This document shows, piece after piece, positions 6,916-15,300 of a stretch of DNA of 64,000 bases. Positions within the stretch are counted from its first letter, which is position 1. Each line of letters begins with the position of its first letter. Location of the stretch: the NCBI GenBank assembly GCA_028281065.1, contig JANQKN010000171.1, positions 1 through 64,000 of the forward strand, read 5' to 3'. The DNA comes from Flavobacteriaceae bacterium (GTDB lineage Bacteria > Bacteroidota > Bacteroidia > Flavobacteriales > Flavobacteriaceae). The notes beneath the pieces are model-generated. The model saw only the letters and a program-made list of their open reading frames with translations. It was not told where the DNA came from and ran no database searches. The position numbers and the translations under genes were made by a program.

Positions 6916-9120
6916 ATGCCGAAACGGAAAAAGAGAAGTAAGAAGAAATATACCGAAGGACTTTCACAACCCATTTTAGAAATATTCCGTAAAAACCGAT
7001 CCACGGGACTTAACTACAAACAGATCGCAGCCAAACTAGGTGTAAGCGATGCCAGTGGAAGGAATCATATTATAAAAACACTAAAAAAACTTCAGGGTAA
7101 AGGAACCCTTCAAGAAATAGAAAGAGGAAAATACATCCTAACCCCATCTATGAATTACCATACCGGAACCCTCGATTTAACCAGTCGGGGACAAGGCTAC
7201 GTGATCGTAGAAGGAATGGAAGATGACATATTTGTAAAAAGTAAAAACATAAACCGTGCTTTGCATGGCGATGTGGTAGAAGTTTATGTCTTTAAACGAA
7301 GAAGAAGTGGAAAAGTTGAAGGCGAAATTACCCAAGTATTACAGCGAAAAAGAAAGGAATTTGTGGGAACCATTACGGTATCCGATCGTTTTGCTTTTGT
7401 GGAGTGTACTGGATACAATATGTACACCGATATTTTTATTCCTAAAAGCAAGATAAACAAAGCCAAGGACGGGGAAAAAGTGTTGGTTCGTATGGACGGA
7501 TGGGAAGAGAACAGCGAATCTCCTATTGGAACCGTGATGAAAGTGTTGGGAAAACCTGGGGACCACCATACAGAGATCCATGCCATTTTAGCCCAATACG
7601 GATTGCCGTACGAATTTCCTGCAGAAGTAGAAGCCTATGCCAATGAATTGGATACTTCTATTCAAGAACAGGAAATAAAAAAACGAAGGGACATGCGGGA
7701 GGTACTCACCTTTACCATAGATCCTAAGGATGCTAAGGATTTTGATGATGCCCTTTCGTTTGAACGTCTGGAAAATGGAAACTACGAAATAGGAATCCAC
7801 ATTGCGGATGTTTCCCATTATCTAAAACCAGGAACTGTGTTGGATGATGAAGCCTACGAACGGGCTACTTCCGTATATCTGGTAGATCGGGTAGTGCCTA
7901 TGTTGCCTGAAATTTTAAGTAATGGTGCTTGTTCGTTACGACCCCATGAAGAAAAATATACCTTTTCGGCTGTCTTCGAAATGAACGATAAAGGAAAGGT
8001 CGTGAACCAATGGTTTGGACGAACCGTTACCTATAGCGATGCCCGTTTTGCTTACGAAGAAGCACAACACATTATTGAATCCACTGTCTCCTCGAGTGCA
8101 GTCGAGAGGTCCATTCCTGCAGATATTTCGCTCACGGGAAAAACTTACGAAGTAGATTCCAACATAGCCGAAGCCGTATTGGAATTGGATCGTTTGGCAA
8201 AGATCCTTCGAAAAGAACGCATGCATGAAGGTGCCATTTCGTTCGATAAAGTAGAAGTAAAATTCCATTTGGACGAACATAACGAACCCGAAGGAGTATA
8301 TTTTAAAGAAAGCAAGGATGCAAATAAATTGATTGAAGAATTTATGTTATTGGCTAACCGAAGTGTAGCTGCCTTTATTGGAAAACAAAGTCCGAAAAAA
8401 ACCTTTGTGTATCGGGTTCATGATGAGCCAGATGATGAAAAGATTGCAGCTCTGGAAAATATGATCAAGCGGTTTGGATATAAACTCAATACCCAAAACA
8501 GACAAAGTACCGCAGCTTCCCTTAACAAACTACTGAAAGATGTACAGGGACGAAAAGAACAAAACATGATCGATACCTTGGCCATACGAAGTATGAGCAA
8601 AGCAGTGTATACCACCAATAATATTGGGCATTACGGTTTGGCGTTCGATTATTATACTCACTTCACCTCTCCTATCCGAAGGTATCCCGATGTCATGGTA
8701 CATCGTTTACTACAGTACTATTTAGACGGAGGTAAAAGTGCCAAGGAAGAGGAGTATGAAGATAAATGCCAACATTCCAGCGATATGGAACAATTAGCAG
8801 CCAATGCAGAACGCGATAGTATTAAGTACATGCAGGTAAAATACATGCAGGACCATCAGGACGAAGAATTTTTGGGTGTAATTTCCGGGGTGACCGAATG
8901 GGGGATCTATGTAGAAATTATTTCCAATAAATGTGAAGGAATGGTTCGCTTGGGTGATTTACAAGACGATCATTATACCTTCCATAAAGACGAATTTGCG
9001 GTAATTGGCGACCGAACCAAAAATGCGTATACCTTAGGTGATGAAGTATATGTAAAAGTGAAGAATGCCGATTTGGTCAAAAAACATTTAGATTTCAAGA
9101 TGTTAGGGCATCGTGAATGA
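6916..9120 (+). CDS. rnr: Ribonuclease R
   Basis: This 734-residue 3'-5' exoribonuclease degrades structured RNA. The N-terminal basic tail and winged helix (about residues 25-70, LNYKQIAAKLGVSD) precede cold-shock/OB domains. The RNB catalytic domain shows the metal-binding acidic cluster in DPKDAKDFDDALS (about residues 272-284) and the TSPIRRYPD motif near residue 588. An S1 domain ends the protein (about 650-725, GVISGVTEWGIYVE). Residues 391-399 (VSSSAVERS) are encoded by a REP-like palindrome also found in intergenic DNA at 11.1 and 14.6 kb. This is a poorly conserved loop, so activity is probably unaffected. Confidence 0.95.
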   Translation: MPKRKKRSKKKYTEGLSQPILEIFRKNRSTGLNYKQIAAKLGVSDASGRNHIIKTLKKLQGKGTLQEIERGKYILTPSMNYHTGTLDLTSRGQGYVIVEGMEDDIFVKSKNINRALHGDVVEVYVFKRRRSGKVEGEITQVLQRKRKEFVGTITVSDRFAFVECTGYNMYTDIFIPKSKINKAKDGEKVLVRMDGWEENSESPIGTVMKVLGKPGDHHTEIHAILAQYGLPYEFPAEVEAYANELDTSIQEQEIKKRRDMREVLTFTIDPKDAKDFDDALSFERLENGNYEIGIHIADVSHYLKPGTVLDDEAYERATSVYLVDRVVPMLPEILSNGACSLRPHEEKYTFSAVFEMNDKGKVVNQWFGRTVTYSDARFAYEEAQHIIESTVSSSAVERSIPADISLTGKTYEVDSNIAEAVLELDRLAKILRKERMHEGAISFDKVEVKFHLDEHNEPEGVYFKESKDANKLIEEFMLLANRSVAAFIGKQSPKKTFVYRVHDEPDDEKIAALENMIKRFGYKLNTQNRQSTAASLNKLLKDVQGRKEQNMIDTLAIRSMSKAVYTTNNIGHYGLAFDYYTHFTSPIRRYPDVMVHRLLQYYLDGGKSAKEEEYEDKCQHSSDMEQLAANAERDSIKYMQVKYMQDHQDEEFLGVISGVTEWGIYVEIISNKCEGMVRLGDLQDDHYTFHKDEFAVIGDRTKNAYTLGDEVYVKVKNADLVKKHLDFKMLGHRE
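8086..8110 (+). repeat. REP-like palindrome inside rnr
   Basis: This stretch contains CTCGAGTGCAGTCGAG and aligns without gaps with the intergenic elements at 11111-11135 and 14563-14587. The shared pattern is GTCnCnnYGAGYGYAGTCGARnnGt. It is read in frame as residues 391-399 of RNase R and keeps the reading frame open. Confidence 0.65.
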
Positions 9121-9158
9121 TTTTTTTCGGAGATTAGCTTTTTAAAATAGTAATAGAT

Positions 9159-9632
9159 ATGAAAAAAATAATTTTCTTTTTTGCATTGTGCTTGATGGTT
9201 TTTTCAAGTTCTTATGCGCAGAATTTTAATGAAATAGCAGAGTATCAGTTTACAACTCCAGAAAGTTACAAGACTGAAGAACCCAAGGTACTTTTATGTG
9301 CTAATTACTTGTTCAATCAACCCTCTAATGTTGGTGAATTGTATCGTCAGGTCTCTTTGGGTTATATATTGAAATGGATGGAAGGAACTCCAGATTATAC
9401 ATTCGATCTTGATTCGAAAGCCCTCGAATTAACCAAAGGAAACCAAGATCTTTTTGGTTTGTACCTAGCAGCAATGACAAAAGCAGTTCTGGAAAACAAA
9501 GGGGAAGCCTTATCCGGTGATCAGGTATATGATAAAGCAGTAGACATTCTGGTGGATTATTGTAGTGATTCCAATAATAAAATGAAGCCTTCTAAAAAAT
9601 TGAAAAAGATTATAAAAAGTAGGAAATCCTAG
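9159..9632 (+). CDS. Secreted protein of unknown function
   Basis: This 157-residue protein has a signal peptide (MKKIIFFFALCLMVFSSSYAQ) cleaved after SYAQ. The mature part seems all-helical, with a LYRQVSLGYILKWMEGTPDYTFDL segment and a Lys-rich tail. Helical proteins of this size with a lone WM motif recur in Flavobacteriaceae, but I cannot name the family. The next gene starts four bases after its stop, so the two probably form an operon of periplasmic proteins downstream of rnr. Confidence 0.78.
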   Translation: MKKIIFFFALCLMVFSSSYAQNFNEIAEYQFTTPESYKTEEPKVLLCANYLFNQPSNVGELYRQVSLGYILKWMEGTPDYTFDLDSKALELTKGNQDLFGLYLAAMTKAVLENKGEALSGDQVYDKAVDILVDYCSDSNNKMKPSKKLKKIIKSRKS

Positions 9633-9636
9633 TACC

Positions 9637-10299
9637 ATGAGAGTATTCTCATTTTTAATAATTCTCTCTCTTTTTTCAATTGTACATGCGTATGGTCAAG
9701 AATATTTTGAGGGTGAAATACAATTCAAAATAACGTACGATTCCAAAAGCATTCCTGTAGAGTATTTTGTAAAAGAACTTGGAGATTCTTTTACTGCGTA
9801 TGTTAAGGAAGATAGGTATGTAATGCAGTATCATGGGACAGGCGAATTGGGTTGGACCAAGATTATTGTTAGGTTAGACGAAGGATATACCTATACAGAA
9901 TTCGAAAAGAATGATACGATACGTAAATCTAAATTTGGAAGTGAAAAAAATAATTTACTAACGATAAGGCGCAATACTGAAACGAAGAAAGTTTTAGGGG
10001 AAAATTGTGAATCTGTAACTATTTACTATCAAATACTAGATAAAACTTCTCCATTTAAGAGCGTAAAAGGAACCTATTATTTTAACCCTAAGTATAAGTT
10101 GAATCCTGAACAGTATAAAAACTATACAGATGGGTTTTGGAATCTTTATGCAAAAGAAGCTGAATCTTTAAGCCTACGAAATGAAACGGAGTTTTATCCG
10201 TTATTTAAATTTGTACAAGAAGCAGTTTTTGTAGAGGAAAAAGAAATACCTCTAAAAGTATTTGAGCTAAACAAAAGGAAGGTCATTGTTGAAAAATGA
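9637..10299 (+). CDS. Secreted protein of unknown function
   Basis: This 220-residue protein has a signal peptide ending near HAYGQ (about residue 21). The opening EYFEGEIQFKITYDSK followed by alternating strands resembles the beta-rich, LolA-like periplasmic proteins common in Bacteroidota (DUF4412- or GLPGLI-type), but the match is only a general one. A central GENCESVTIYYQ strand and a C-terminal FELNKRKV strand are visible. It follows the previous gene with a four-base gap. The role may be lipoprotein or lipid handling by analogy; this is weakly supported. Confidence 0.72.
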   Translation: MRVFSFLIILSLFSIVHAYGQEYFEGEIQFKITYDSKSIPVEYFVKELGDSFTAYVKEDRYVMQYHGTGELGWTKIIVRLDEGYTYTEFEKNDTIRKSKFGSEKNNLLTIRRNTETKKVLGENCESVTIYYQILDKTSPFKSVKGTYYFNPKYKLNPEQYKNYTDGFWNLYAKEAESLSLRNETEFYPLFKFVQEAVFVEEKEIPLKVFELNKRKVIVEK

Positions 10300-10416
10300 T
10301 TTGATTTTGTAAAAGACTGTAACATTCACTTCAAAAAACACTCTTTAGGGTGTTAAAAACGTAAAAAATACTCGCCTTTGCTGGTTAGCTTTGGCGGATT
10401 ATAAGAAAGACACATC

Positions 10417-11091
10417 ATGAAAAAAATAGTAACATTCTGCCTAGCCCTAACCACTTTTTCCTTAGTTGCCCAACGCCAAGTTGTTAAAGAAGTAGGCGAT
10501 TTCCACGAGTTGAAAGTTTTCGATCTTATAGAAGTGAATCTCATTCAGTCCGATGAAAACAAAGTAGTTATCAAAGGAGAAAACACCTACGATGTAAAAG
10601 TGATTAACCAAAACGGAAAACTAAAACTCCGTATGGAATTGGATACCCGTTTTCATGGAGAAGACACGTACATAGAGGTATATTTCAAGGAAATAGAAAC
10701 CATAGACGCCAACGAAGGGGCACAGATTGTAGCCAGCGAAATGATAGAACAGGACGAGATCGAACTAAAAGCCCAGGAAGGGGGTCGTATTAAAGTAGGC
10801 CTACAAGTAGATAGGACCAAGGTTCGAGCTGTCACGGGCGGTATTGTACAAGCATCTGGTTTATCCAAAAGCCAGGAAATAAAGATCAATACAGGAGGTG
10901 TTTTCGAAGGTCGTGAATTACTTACCAAAAAAACCAAAGTGGGAATCACTGCAGCTGGTGAAGCCGATATCAATGCCAGTGACAAAGCGGAGATTCGTGT
11001 AACTGCTGGAGGTGATGTTTACGTATACGGAAACCCAAAGGAAATAGACGAAAAAAGATTAGCTGGTGGCCGCATCTTTATAAAAGACTGA
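10417..11091 (+). CDS. Head GIN domain-containing protein (DUF2807)
   Basis: This 224-residue exported protein has a signal peptide (MKKIVTFCLALTTFSLVAQ). The opening RQVVKEVGDFHELKVFDLIEVNLIQSDENK is the hallmark of the head-GIN/DUF2807 family. After it comes a right-handed beta-helix of short repeats with recurrent G-x-I/V steps (GGRIKVGLQVDRTKVRAVTGG, KAEIRVTAGGDVYVYG). Proteins of this family are abundant in Bacteroidota and have been suggested to be adhesin-like, but a defined function is lacking. A weak hairpin in the 117-bp gap upstream (AACACTCTTTAGGGTGTT near 10338) separates it from the preceding operon. Confidence 0.85.
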   Translation: MKKIVTFCLALTTFSLVAQRQVVKEVGDFHELKVFDLIEVNLIQSDENKVVIKGENTYDVKVINQNGKLKLRMELDTRFHGEDTYIEVYFKEIETIDANEGAQIVASEMIEQDEIELKAQEGGRIKVGLQVDRTKVRAVTGGIVQASGLSKSQEIKINTGGVFEGRELLTKKTKVGITAAGEADINASDKAEIRVTAGGDVYVYGNPKEIDEKRLAGGRIFIKD

Positions 11092-11102
11092 TATTTTTTA
11101 AA

Positions 11103-11152
11103 TTTATCTTGTCGCCCTGAGCGTAGTCGAAGGGTTTTACAGACAAGATAAA
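11103..11152. repeat. REP-like element inside a perfect 11-bp inverted repeat
   Basis: TTTATCTTGTC at 11103-11113 and GACAAGATAAA at 11142-11152 are exact reverse complements. Between them lies the REP-like core CCCTGAGCGTAGTCGAAGGG, whose own ends (CCCT/AGGG) also pair. The element sits between the head-GIN gene and the LysE-family gene, where it could act as an intergenic hairpin. Confidence 0.7.
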
Positions 11153-11205
11153 TGAATAACAAATAAACCCTCAAGCAACCCAAAAGTAATTTGTACTTTT
11201 ACAGG

Positions 11206-11892
11206 ATGCTTGAGGGTTTACCATATGCAGCTCTATACGGATTCCTATTGGCCTTTGCCATAGGCCCTGTTTTTTTTACTCTTATAGAGACCAGTATCAC
11301 CAAAGGTTTTAGGGCTGGTCTTTTCTTTGATCTTGGGGCGATCTTTGCTGATATCATTTTCATCATCATTGCCTATTTCAGTACCAATAAAATCCTGGAA
11401 CGCGTTAAAGACGATCCTGCATTGTTGGTTTTTGGAGGGGCTATTCTCATCGCGTATGGAATTATTTCCTACATCCGCACCGTTAAATCCTTTATAAAAA
11501 TCGTTCGCGAGCACTATGCGGTGAACGTAAAGAAAAATCTATGGGGATTGTTCCTAAAAGGTTTCCTGTTAAACTTTGTAAACTTTGGGGTATTGGCAGG
11601 TTGGATAGGCACCTTGATTATGGCCAATGCATTAACCCATTCCGAAAACGGGGTGTTTTTGTTTTTGCTTACCGTTTTGGTCACCTTTTTCTTAACCGAT
11701 TTGGCTAAGATTTCTCTGGCTAAAAAGCTGAAAAGTAAAATGACTCCACGATTTATCTTTAAAACCAAAAAGTGGGTGAGTATCCTTATCATCATCTTTG
11801 GTGTATTCCTTTTGGTTGAAGGTATCTTCCCGGACCAGGTACAAAAAGGACTGGATAGAATTCCAAAAACCAAGCTTCCCCTTAAGAAATAA
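11206..11892 (+). CDS. LysE family translocator
   Basis: This 228-residue membrane protein belongs to the LysE/RhtB superfamily of amino acid exporters. I start it at the ATG at 11206 (MLEGLPYAALYGF) rather than the TTG at 11191. It has the conserved first helix with A-x-G-PV/F (LLAFAIGPVFFTLIETSITKG) and the DLGAIFADIIFI segment, then four further hydrophobic segments and a basic cytoplasmic tail. The exported compound cannot be assigned. It is followed by a symmetrical hairpin terminator and then the convergent tRNA-Cys gene. Confidence 0.87.
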   Translation: MLEGLPYAALYGFLLAFAIGPVFFTLIETSITKGFRAGLFFDLGAIFADIIFIIIAYFSTNKILERVKDDPALLVFGGAILIAYGIISYIRTVKSFIKIVREHYAVNVKKNLWGLFLKGFLLNFVNFGVLAGWIGTLIMANALTHSENGVFLFLLTVLVTFFLTDLAKISLAKKLKSKMTPRFIFKTKKWVSILIIIFGVFLLVEGIFPDQVQKGLDRIPKTKLPLKK

Positions 11893-11910
11893 CCAAGTTT
11901 TATAAAACAA

Positions 11911-11936
11911 AAAATCCAGCCGTACAGCTGGATTTT
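11911..11936. terminator. Bidirectional intrinsic terminator between LysE-like gene and tRNA-Cys
   Basis: AAAATCCAGC and GCTGGATTTT pair perfectly around the loop CGTACA. Flanking A and T runs make it usable from both directions, serving the convergent plus-strand transporter and minus-strand tRNA. Confidence 0.82.
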
Positions 11937-11941
11937 GTTGA

Positions 11942-12011
11942 GGCGTCTAGCGGATTCGAACCGCTGTACAAGCTTTTGCAGAGCTCTGCCTAGCCACTCG
12001 GCCAAGACGCC
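11942..12011 (-). tRNA. tRNA-Cys (anticodon GCA)
   Basis: The reverse complement folds as a complete 70-base tRNA. The acceptor stem is GGCGTCT/AGACGCC, the D-stem GCC/GGC, the anticodon stem GAGCT/AGCTT with loop CTGCAAA giving anticodon GCA, and the T-stem AGCGG/CCGCT with loop TTCGAAT. The variable region is only four bases. The 3' CCA is not encoded. GCA decodes UGU and UGC cysteine codons. Confidence 0.95.
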
Positions 12012-12068
12012 ATTAATTAGGAAGGCAAATATAAAAAGAATAGGTTTAATAAACCTAATAAATCCCGA

Positions 12069-12425
12069 TTAACGTTGGGACTTCATGGTTACACTCACCT
12101 CCTCCACATCACCACCAATAGGTGGATTGAGTTTTGAAATAGTGACTTTGGCTTTATCCACCAAATCGATTTCCTTAAAAATACGATCAATAATACGCTG
12201 TCCAACATGTTCCAACAACTTGGACCGAACCGCCATTTCGTCCTTTACAATATGCTGTAAATGCACATAATCCACGGTATCCTTTAAATGATCGGACGTA
12301 GCAGCTTCCGATAGGTTTGCTTTTACCTTTAGGTTTACCAAGTAATCGCTCCCTATTTTTTCCTCTTCGATCAAGCATCCGTGGTTGGTAAAAATCCGAA
12401 TGTTTTTTAGCGTAATCGTACTCAT
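12069..12425 (-). CDS. folB: Dihydroneopterin aldolase
   Basis: This 118-residue enzyme cleaves 7,8-dihydroneopterin to 6-hydroxymethyl-dihydropterin in folate synthesis. The family pattern is clear: ITLKNIRIFTNHGCLIEEEKIG at the N-terminus, DTVDYVHLQHIV in the middle, LLEHVGQRIIDRIF with the substrate-binding Glu, and the closing VTISKLNPPIGGDVEEVSV. The catalytic Lys is probably that of SKLNPP. It diverges from glnS across an 87-bp gap with promoter motifs on both strands. Confidence 0.95.
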   Translation of the reverse strand: MSTITLKNIRIFTNHGCLIEEEKIGSDYLVNLKVKANLSEAATSDHLKDTVDYVHLQHIVKDEMAVRSKLLEHVGQRIIDRIFKEIDLVDKAKVTISKLNPPIGGDVEEVSVTMKSQR

Positions 12426-12439
12426 GTAAAAAGTTTTGG

Positions 12440-12447
12440 CAAAGATA
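12440..12447 (-). promoter_or_regulatory. Predicted -7 promoter element of folB
   Basis: CAAAGATA on the plus strand reads TATCTTTG toward folB, 15 bases upstream of its ATG, which implies a very short leader. Confidence 0.6.
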
Positions 12448-12466
12448 CTTTTTTCAAGTTATTGGT

Positions 12467-12474
12467 TAACTTTG
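12467..12474 (+). promoter_or_regulatory. Predicted -7 promoter element of glnS
   Basis: TAACTTTG matches TAnnTTTG and lies 39 bases upstream of the chosen glnS start, back to back with the folB element. Confidence 0.6.
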
Positions 12475-12512
12475 CAGCTGCTATTCAGGGCTTATCCTGA
12501 ATGTTTTTTATT

Positions 12513-14549
12513 ATGTCAGAAGAAAACAAGCCGCTCAATTTCATAGAGCAGATCATAGAAGAAGACTTAAAGAACGGATTGGATCCCAAAAAGCTCCGTT
12601 TCCGTTTTCCACCCGAACCCAATGGCTATTTACATATTGGACATACCAAGGCTATTGGGATTAGCTTCGGTTTGGGCGAAAAGTACAATGCCCCTGTTAA
12701 CCTTCGTTTCGACGATACCAACCCTGCCAAGGAAGAACAGGAATATGTAGATGCCATAAAAAGGGACATCGCTTGGTTGGGATACCAATGGGCCAACGAA
12801 TTGTATTCTTCAGACTACTTTCATCAATTGTATGAATGGGCAGTGCAAATGATCAAAGAAGGCAAAGCCTATGTAGATTCCCAATCCAGTGAAGCGATGG
12901 CAGAGCAGAAGGGAACCCCTACACAAGTTGGGACCAACAGCCCGTACAGGGATCGTTCCGTAGAAGAAAACCTGGATATTTTTGAGCGGATGAAAAATGG
13001 AGAATTCGAAGAAGGCACCCATGTTTTGCGCGCCAAGATCGATATGGAAGATCCCAACATGCTTATGCGGGATCCACTTATGTACCGCATCCTCAAAAAA
13101 TCGCACCACCGCACAGGTGATGAATGGTGCATTTATCCTATGTACGATTGGACCCACGGCGAAAGTGATTATATAGAACAGATTACCCATTCGTTGTGTT
13201 CGTTGGAGTTTAAACCCCACCGAAAACTATACGATTGGTTCAAGAACCAAGTGTTTGCATACAGTAAGGACGAATATCCAAGACTACCCAACCAGACCGA
13301 GTTTGCGAGGCTTAACCTAAGCTATACTATCATGAGCAAACGTAAATTGCTGAAATTGGTAGAGGAGGGCATTGTAAACGGATGGGATGACCCACGTATG
13401 CCTACCATTTCGGGATTACGCAGAAGGGGGTATACTCCACAAGCCATTAGAAAGTTTGTGGAAACCGCTGGTGTGGCCAAAAGAGATAATGTTATTGACG
13501 TTTCCCTATTGGAGTTTTGCATACGCGAAGACCTGAACAAAAAAGCCAATCGGGTGATGGCGGTACTGGATCCTGTAAAGTTGGTCATTACTAATTATCC
13601 CGATGGAAAGGAAGAAATGCTTACTGCGGAGAACAACCCCGAGGATCTTACAGCAGGAAGCCATGAAGTACCTTTTTCAGGCGAACTGTACATAGAGAAA
13701 GAGGACTTTAAGGAAGAGGCAAGCAGCAAGTTTTTCCGTTTAACCCTTGGAAAGGAAGTACGGCTCAAGAACGCCTACATCATAAAAGGGGAAAGCGTAG
13801 TGAAGGATGCAGAAGGTAACATTACCGAGATTCACTGCACCTACGATCCAGATAGTTTGAGTGGTTCCGGTACCGAAGCCAGCTTACGAAAGGTGAAAGG
13901 AACCCTACACTGGGTTTCGGTTGCCCACGCTAAGACCGCCGAAGTACGTGTGTATGATCGATTGTTTAATGACGAAGCACCCGATGGACACAAGGACAAA
14001 ACATTTATGGATTTCATCAATCCCGATTCCCTTACGGTTTCTGAAGCCTACATAGAACCGTTTTTGGCCAACGCACAATCTGGGGATCGTTTTCAGTTTC
14101 AGCGATTGGGATACTTTAGTGTGGATGATGATAGTACCCCAGAGCGCTTGGTATTTAACAAAACAGTTGGTTTAAGGGATTCCTGGGCGAAGAAGAAGCC
14201 TGTGGAAAACAAACCACAGCCGCAACCCAAGCCTCAGGCCCAACATCAGCGACCTGCCATAGAAGAAATTAAAAAGCTGGGTAAAAAGTACACCAACTTA
14301 CCTACTGAGAAGCAGGCAGCCACTAAAACCAAAATACAGGAATTAGCAGCCAACGTTCCTTATGAAGATTTGGAACCGTTATTTGCTACAGCTGCCAAGA
14401 AAGCTGGTACCCGGATAGCAGCCATGATTACATTGGGTGTGCTGTTGGAGAACGGGCAGGAAAAAACTGCCTCAGCTTCAGAGTTTATAGAAAAAGCGTT
14501 GGAAGATAAAAACGATTTGTTGGTAGCCGAGGCGCAAAACTTATCATAA
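12513..14549 (+). CDS. glnS: Glutamine-tRNA ligase with C-terminal extension
   Basis: This enzyme charges tRNA-Gln with glutamine. I prefer the ATG at 12513 (MSEENKPLNF) to that at 12501, giving 678 residues. The class I signatures are HIGH at residues 41-44 (GYLHIGHTKAI) and the KMSKS-like MSKRK in SYTIMSKRKLL. The anticodon-binding beta-barrels follow, to about residue 555. Beyond them is a Pro/Gln-rich linker (QPQPKPQAQHQ) and an extra helical domain of ~100 residues ending in AMITLGVLLENGQEKT. The extension is absent from E. coli GlnRS, which is about 550 residues long, and may be an added RNA-binding module. Confidence 0.95.
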   Translation: MSEENKPLNFIEQIIEEDLKNGLDPKKLRFRFPPEPNGYLHIGHTKAIGISFGLGEKYNAPVNLRFDDTNPAKEEQEYVDAIKRDIAWLGYQWANELYSSDYFHQLYEWAVQMIKEGKAYVDSQSSEAMAEQKGTPTQVGTNSPYRDRSVEENLDIFERMKNGEFEEGTHVLRAKIDMEDPNMLMRDPLMYRILKKSHHRTGDEWCIYPMYDWTHGESDYIEQITHSLCSLEFKPHRKLYDWFKNQVFAYSKDEYPRLPNQTEFARLNLSYTIMSKRKLLKLVEEGIVNGWDDPRMPTISGLRRRGYTPQAIRKFVETAGVAKRDNVIDVSLLEFCIREDLNKKANRVMAVLDPVKLVITNYPDGKEEMLTAENNPEDLTAGSHEVPFSGELYIEKEDFKEEASSKFFRLTLGKEVRLKNAYIIKGESVVKDAEGNITEIHCTYDPDSLSGSGTEASLRKVKGTLHWVSVAHAKTAEVRVYDRLFNDEAPDGHKDKTFMDFINPDSLTVSEAYIEPFLANAQSGDRFQFQRLGYFSVDDDSTPERLVFNKTVGLRDSWAKKKPVENKPQPQPKPQAQHQRPAIEEIKKLGKKYTNLPTEKQAATKTKIQELAANVPYEDLEPLFATAAKKAGTRIAAMITLGVLLENGQEKTASASEFIEKALEDKNDLLVAEAQNLS

Positions 14550-14668
14550 AAAAAGCCGCTATGTCACGTTGAGCGTAGTCGAAACGTCTCACACTAAGCT
14601 GCTTTTTTATTCTCAGAAAAATTTACAGATTTAGATATCTGATGGAGGATTCTTTCGACCAATACCTT
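14548..14668 (-). repeat. Duplicate of the slipin 3' end and its terminator, with a REP-like insertion
   Basis: Bases 14601-14668 match the end of the slipin gene and its 3' flank (~15590-15658) at about 94 % identity (4 differences in 69 by eye). The copy still encodes the last 11 residues of slipin (GIGRKNPPSDI) and its TAA at 14631-14633. The terminator arms are also present (AAAAAAAGCCGCT at 14548-14560 and AGCTGCTTTTTT at ~14598-14609). Here the short loop has been replaced by a ~35-base REP-like element. Confidence 0.85.
14563..14587. repeat. REP-like palindrome in the loop of the duplicated terminator
   Basis: The core is CGTTGAGCGTAGTCGAAACG, with ACGTT/AACGT pairing outside the 12-base GAGCGTAGTCGA that is identical in the element at 11111-11135. 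The intact terminator at 15563-15600 lacks it, so it is an insertion relative to that copy. Confidence 0.75.
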
Positions 14669-14721
14669 ATAACAGGCTTTAGGGTAAAACTCTAAGAGAT
14701 TGTGTTTAACCACCTCTACAG

Positions 14722-15300
14722 TTATTTTACAATCTTTATGTGCTCACCGCTTATTCTTTCGAACTCAAGCGGCACATCATTAATGTTTTTGGGACTATAA
14801 GTAGTGCCGCCATCAGTAGAATAATGAAAGGATATATTGGCAGTATACACTTGCCCTGAATTACCTCGAGGGATCCAAGATGTTGTTCTACCACTAAAAT
14901 CTGATAAGGTACTTGTAATTATATTATTATCCGGAACCACCAGAATATTACCAGGATTATCAGGATCACCATTACTAGGTGGACGGCAGGATGCAATTTT
15001 TCTGCCTCGATGATCAAAAATTGATACCTCCAAATCTTGTATATGCGTGGCATCATCATGACCCAGTAAGTCTTCGAGATCAAGAAAAAATATAATGGGT
15101 GCACTATTAGGCCCCTCATAAGAAAAACCATTATGGTGAAATTTTATGTCGATAGGATCGCCTAGCATCCTATTCCCATTGGGATCTTCTTTATCGATGT
15201 TCTCGGTTACATTAACCGTAGTTTCGTTGGGTTCGACGGAACCCTCTGGTGCGCATGCGAAAAAAAGCGCGATTAAGGTTAATACGAATAGTTTTTTCAT
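14722..15300 (-). CDS. Predicted lipoprotein of unknown function
   Basis: This 192-residue protein has a lipoprotein signal (MKKLFVLTLIALFFAC), with Cys16 as the likely lipidation site. A Glu/Thr/Asn-rich linker follows (APEGSVEPNETTVNVTEN). The mature domain contains strand-like segments and a STDGGTTYSPKNI motif of the kind seen in beta-sandwich surface proteins. I do not recognise the family. The gene lies between the intact slipin gene and a second copy of the slipin 3' end, so it was probably acquired by insertion. It has the same layout as the secreted-protein gene at 4500-5018 but no visible sequence similarity to it. Confidence 0.8.
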   Translation of the reverse strand: MKKLFVLTLIALFFACAPEGSVEPNETTVNVTENIDKEDPNGNRMLGDPIDIKFHHNGFSYEGPNSAPIIFFLDLEDLLGHDDATHIQDLEVSIFDHRGRKIASCRPPSNGDPDNPGNILVVPDNNIITSTLSDFSGRTTSWIPRGNSGQVYTANISFHYSTDGGTTYSPKNINDVPLEFERISGEHIKIVK

